Below are positions 63,601 to 64,000 of a stretch of 64,000 bases of DNA, piece after piece (position 1 is the stretch's first letter; every line of letters starts with the position of its first letter). The position numbers were made by a program, and so were the translations under genes. Source of the DNA: Hippophae tibetana. Lineage: Eukaryota > Streptophyta > Magnoliopsida > Rosales > Elaeagnaceae. The stretch lies in the NCBI GenBank assembly GCA_037013495.1, contig CM072801.1, forward strand, positions 30,678,001-30,742,000. The letters are read 5' to 3'. The notes under the pieces are model-generated. The model was not told the origin of the DNA and did no database searches. It was given only the letters and a program-made list of their open reading frames with translations.

Positions 63601-64000
63601 ACTTTGTCCATTGAATTTTCTGTGTTTTCATTAGACACAAATCACAAAGAAAGATAGATATTTGTATACCAAGTCTTGTGTTTTCTTTTAATTTTGTTGT
63701 CAATATTTTGTCTTTCGATTTCATTTCCTTTCTTTCTTTAAATTCGTGTACCTTTTTCTTGTGTAATGTTTTCTGTGTTCAATCTGTTTTTTTATTGAAA
63801 GAAACTATAGAGATACTAAAGTTCATAGTTTCAAGAAAAACTAGGTCATTCATATCGGTGGAAATATTAAATTGTTGTAACTTTTAATTCGTGCATCGAA
63901 ATGACTATTATAATGTAGCAAATAGCACCTCGTTCGATTCCTAAAAAGACAATGAAAGAATAGTTTAGTTATCGGCATTTTTAAAACCAAAATTACTTTG
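60618..64000. repeat. 6.45-kb ten-monomer HOR of region IV, copy 2, cut by window end
   Basis: Monomers at 60809, 61454, 62099, 62744 and 63389 repeat the order X Y Z X Y' of copy 1. The window ends inside the unit, so the number of further copies is unknown. Confidence 0.9.

Larger units (their letters stand above)
1..64000. repeat. Satellite array, ~644-bp monomer, 99 head-to-tail copies
   Basis: The landmark GGCATCTCAT (one private variant at 4141) recurs at 278, 921, 1564, 2209, 2853, 3497, 4141, 4782, 5425, 6068, 6712, 7357, 8000, 8644, 9289, 9933, 10576, 11220, 11865, 12509, 13151 and onward to 62099, 62744 and 63389. That is 99 landmarks at a mean spacing of 644.0 bp. Spacing stays within 638-645 bp, so no insertion or deletion larger than about 7 bp is present anywhere. 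Every monomer has the same orientation. The plus strand is T-rich, with T runs and pyrimidine tracts; the minus strand is correspondingly A-rich. Both ends of the window lie inside the array. Satellite identity is certain; centromeric, pericentromeric or subtelomeric location cannot be decided from sequence alone. I do not recognise a named satellite family. Confidence 0.99.

Noticed and set aside
1-64000. CENP-B box (TTCGNNNNANNCGGG)
   Set aside because: The only TTCG contexts, such as GTTCGATTCC and ATTTCGAAGC, lack the downstream CGGG. No match was seen in any monomer type.
1-64000. CRISPR array or bacterial/phage repeat
   Set aside because: The repeat unit is 644 bp with no repeat/unique-spacer alternation, and no cas-like genes are present.

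Overview
The whole 64 kb window is one uninterrupted satellite DNA array. It is made of 99 head-to-tail copies of an AT-rich monomer, counted by a landmark in each copy; two 60-base stretches counted by hand gave about 28% G+C. The mean spacing is 644 bp, with a range of 638-645 bp. No copy is inverted, and no foreign insertion, protein gene, RNA gene or CRISPR array is visible. The many short open frames (about 60-112 codons) are by-products of the repeat. Many lack an ATG start, and near-identical sister monomers lose them through one-base changes.

The organism is a eukaryote. A multi-kilobase array with higher-order repeats (HORs) is typical of centromeric, pericentromeric or other heterochromatin. 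A 13-base site in most monomers matches the plant initiator-tRNA-Met primer-binding site of LTR retrotransposons at 12 of 13 positions. This makes a plant plausible, but the species cannot be named from the sequence.

Layout: (0) 1-5,590, diverged monomers with little higher-order order. (I) 5,590-23,596, a mosaic of overlapping, almost identical duplications at offsets of 1,932, 4,508, 5,795, 8,370 and 9,657 bp, all whole multiples of the monomer. (II) 23,597-42,410, a ten-monomer HOR of 6,436 bp in three copies. The third copy lacks exactly one monomer, and each unit contains a tandem 1,929-bp three-monomer duplication. (III) 42,410-54,174, mixed monomers around a five-monomer HOR of 3,222 bp in two copies. 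(IV) 54,175-64,000, a second, unrelated ten-monomer HOR of 6,450 bp in one full and one partial copy, running off the window end.

No genes act together here. The content is structural: in-register unequal exchange and local amplification of a few monomer subtypes, whose diagnostic sequence blocks have been shuffled among monomers. The points most worth following are the nested HOR history, the possible LTR-retrotransposon origin of the monomer, a Pol III B-box-like element followed by a T run, a short dyad symmetry, and a nearly invariant stretch in the monomer. The array runs off both ends of the window.
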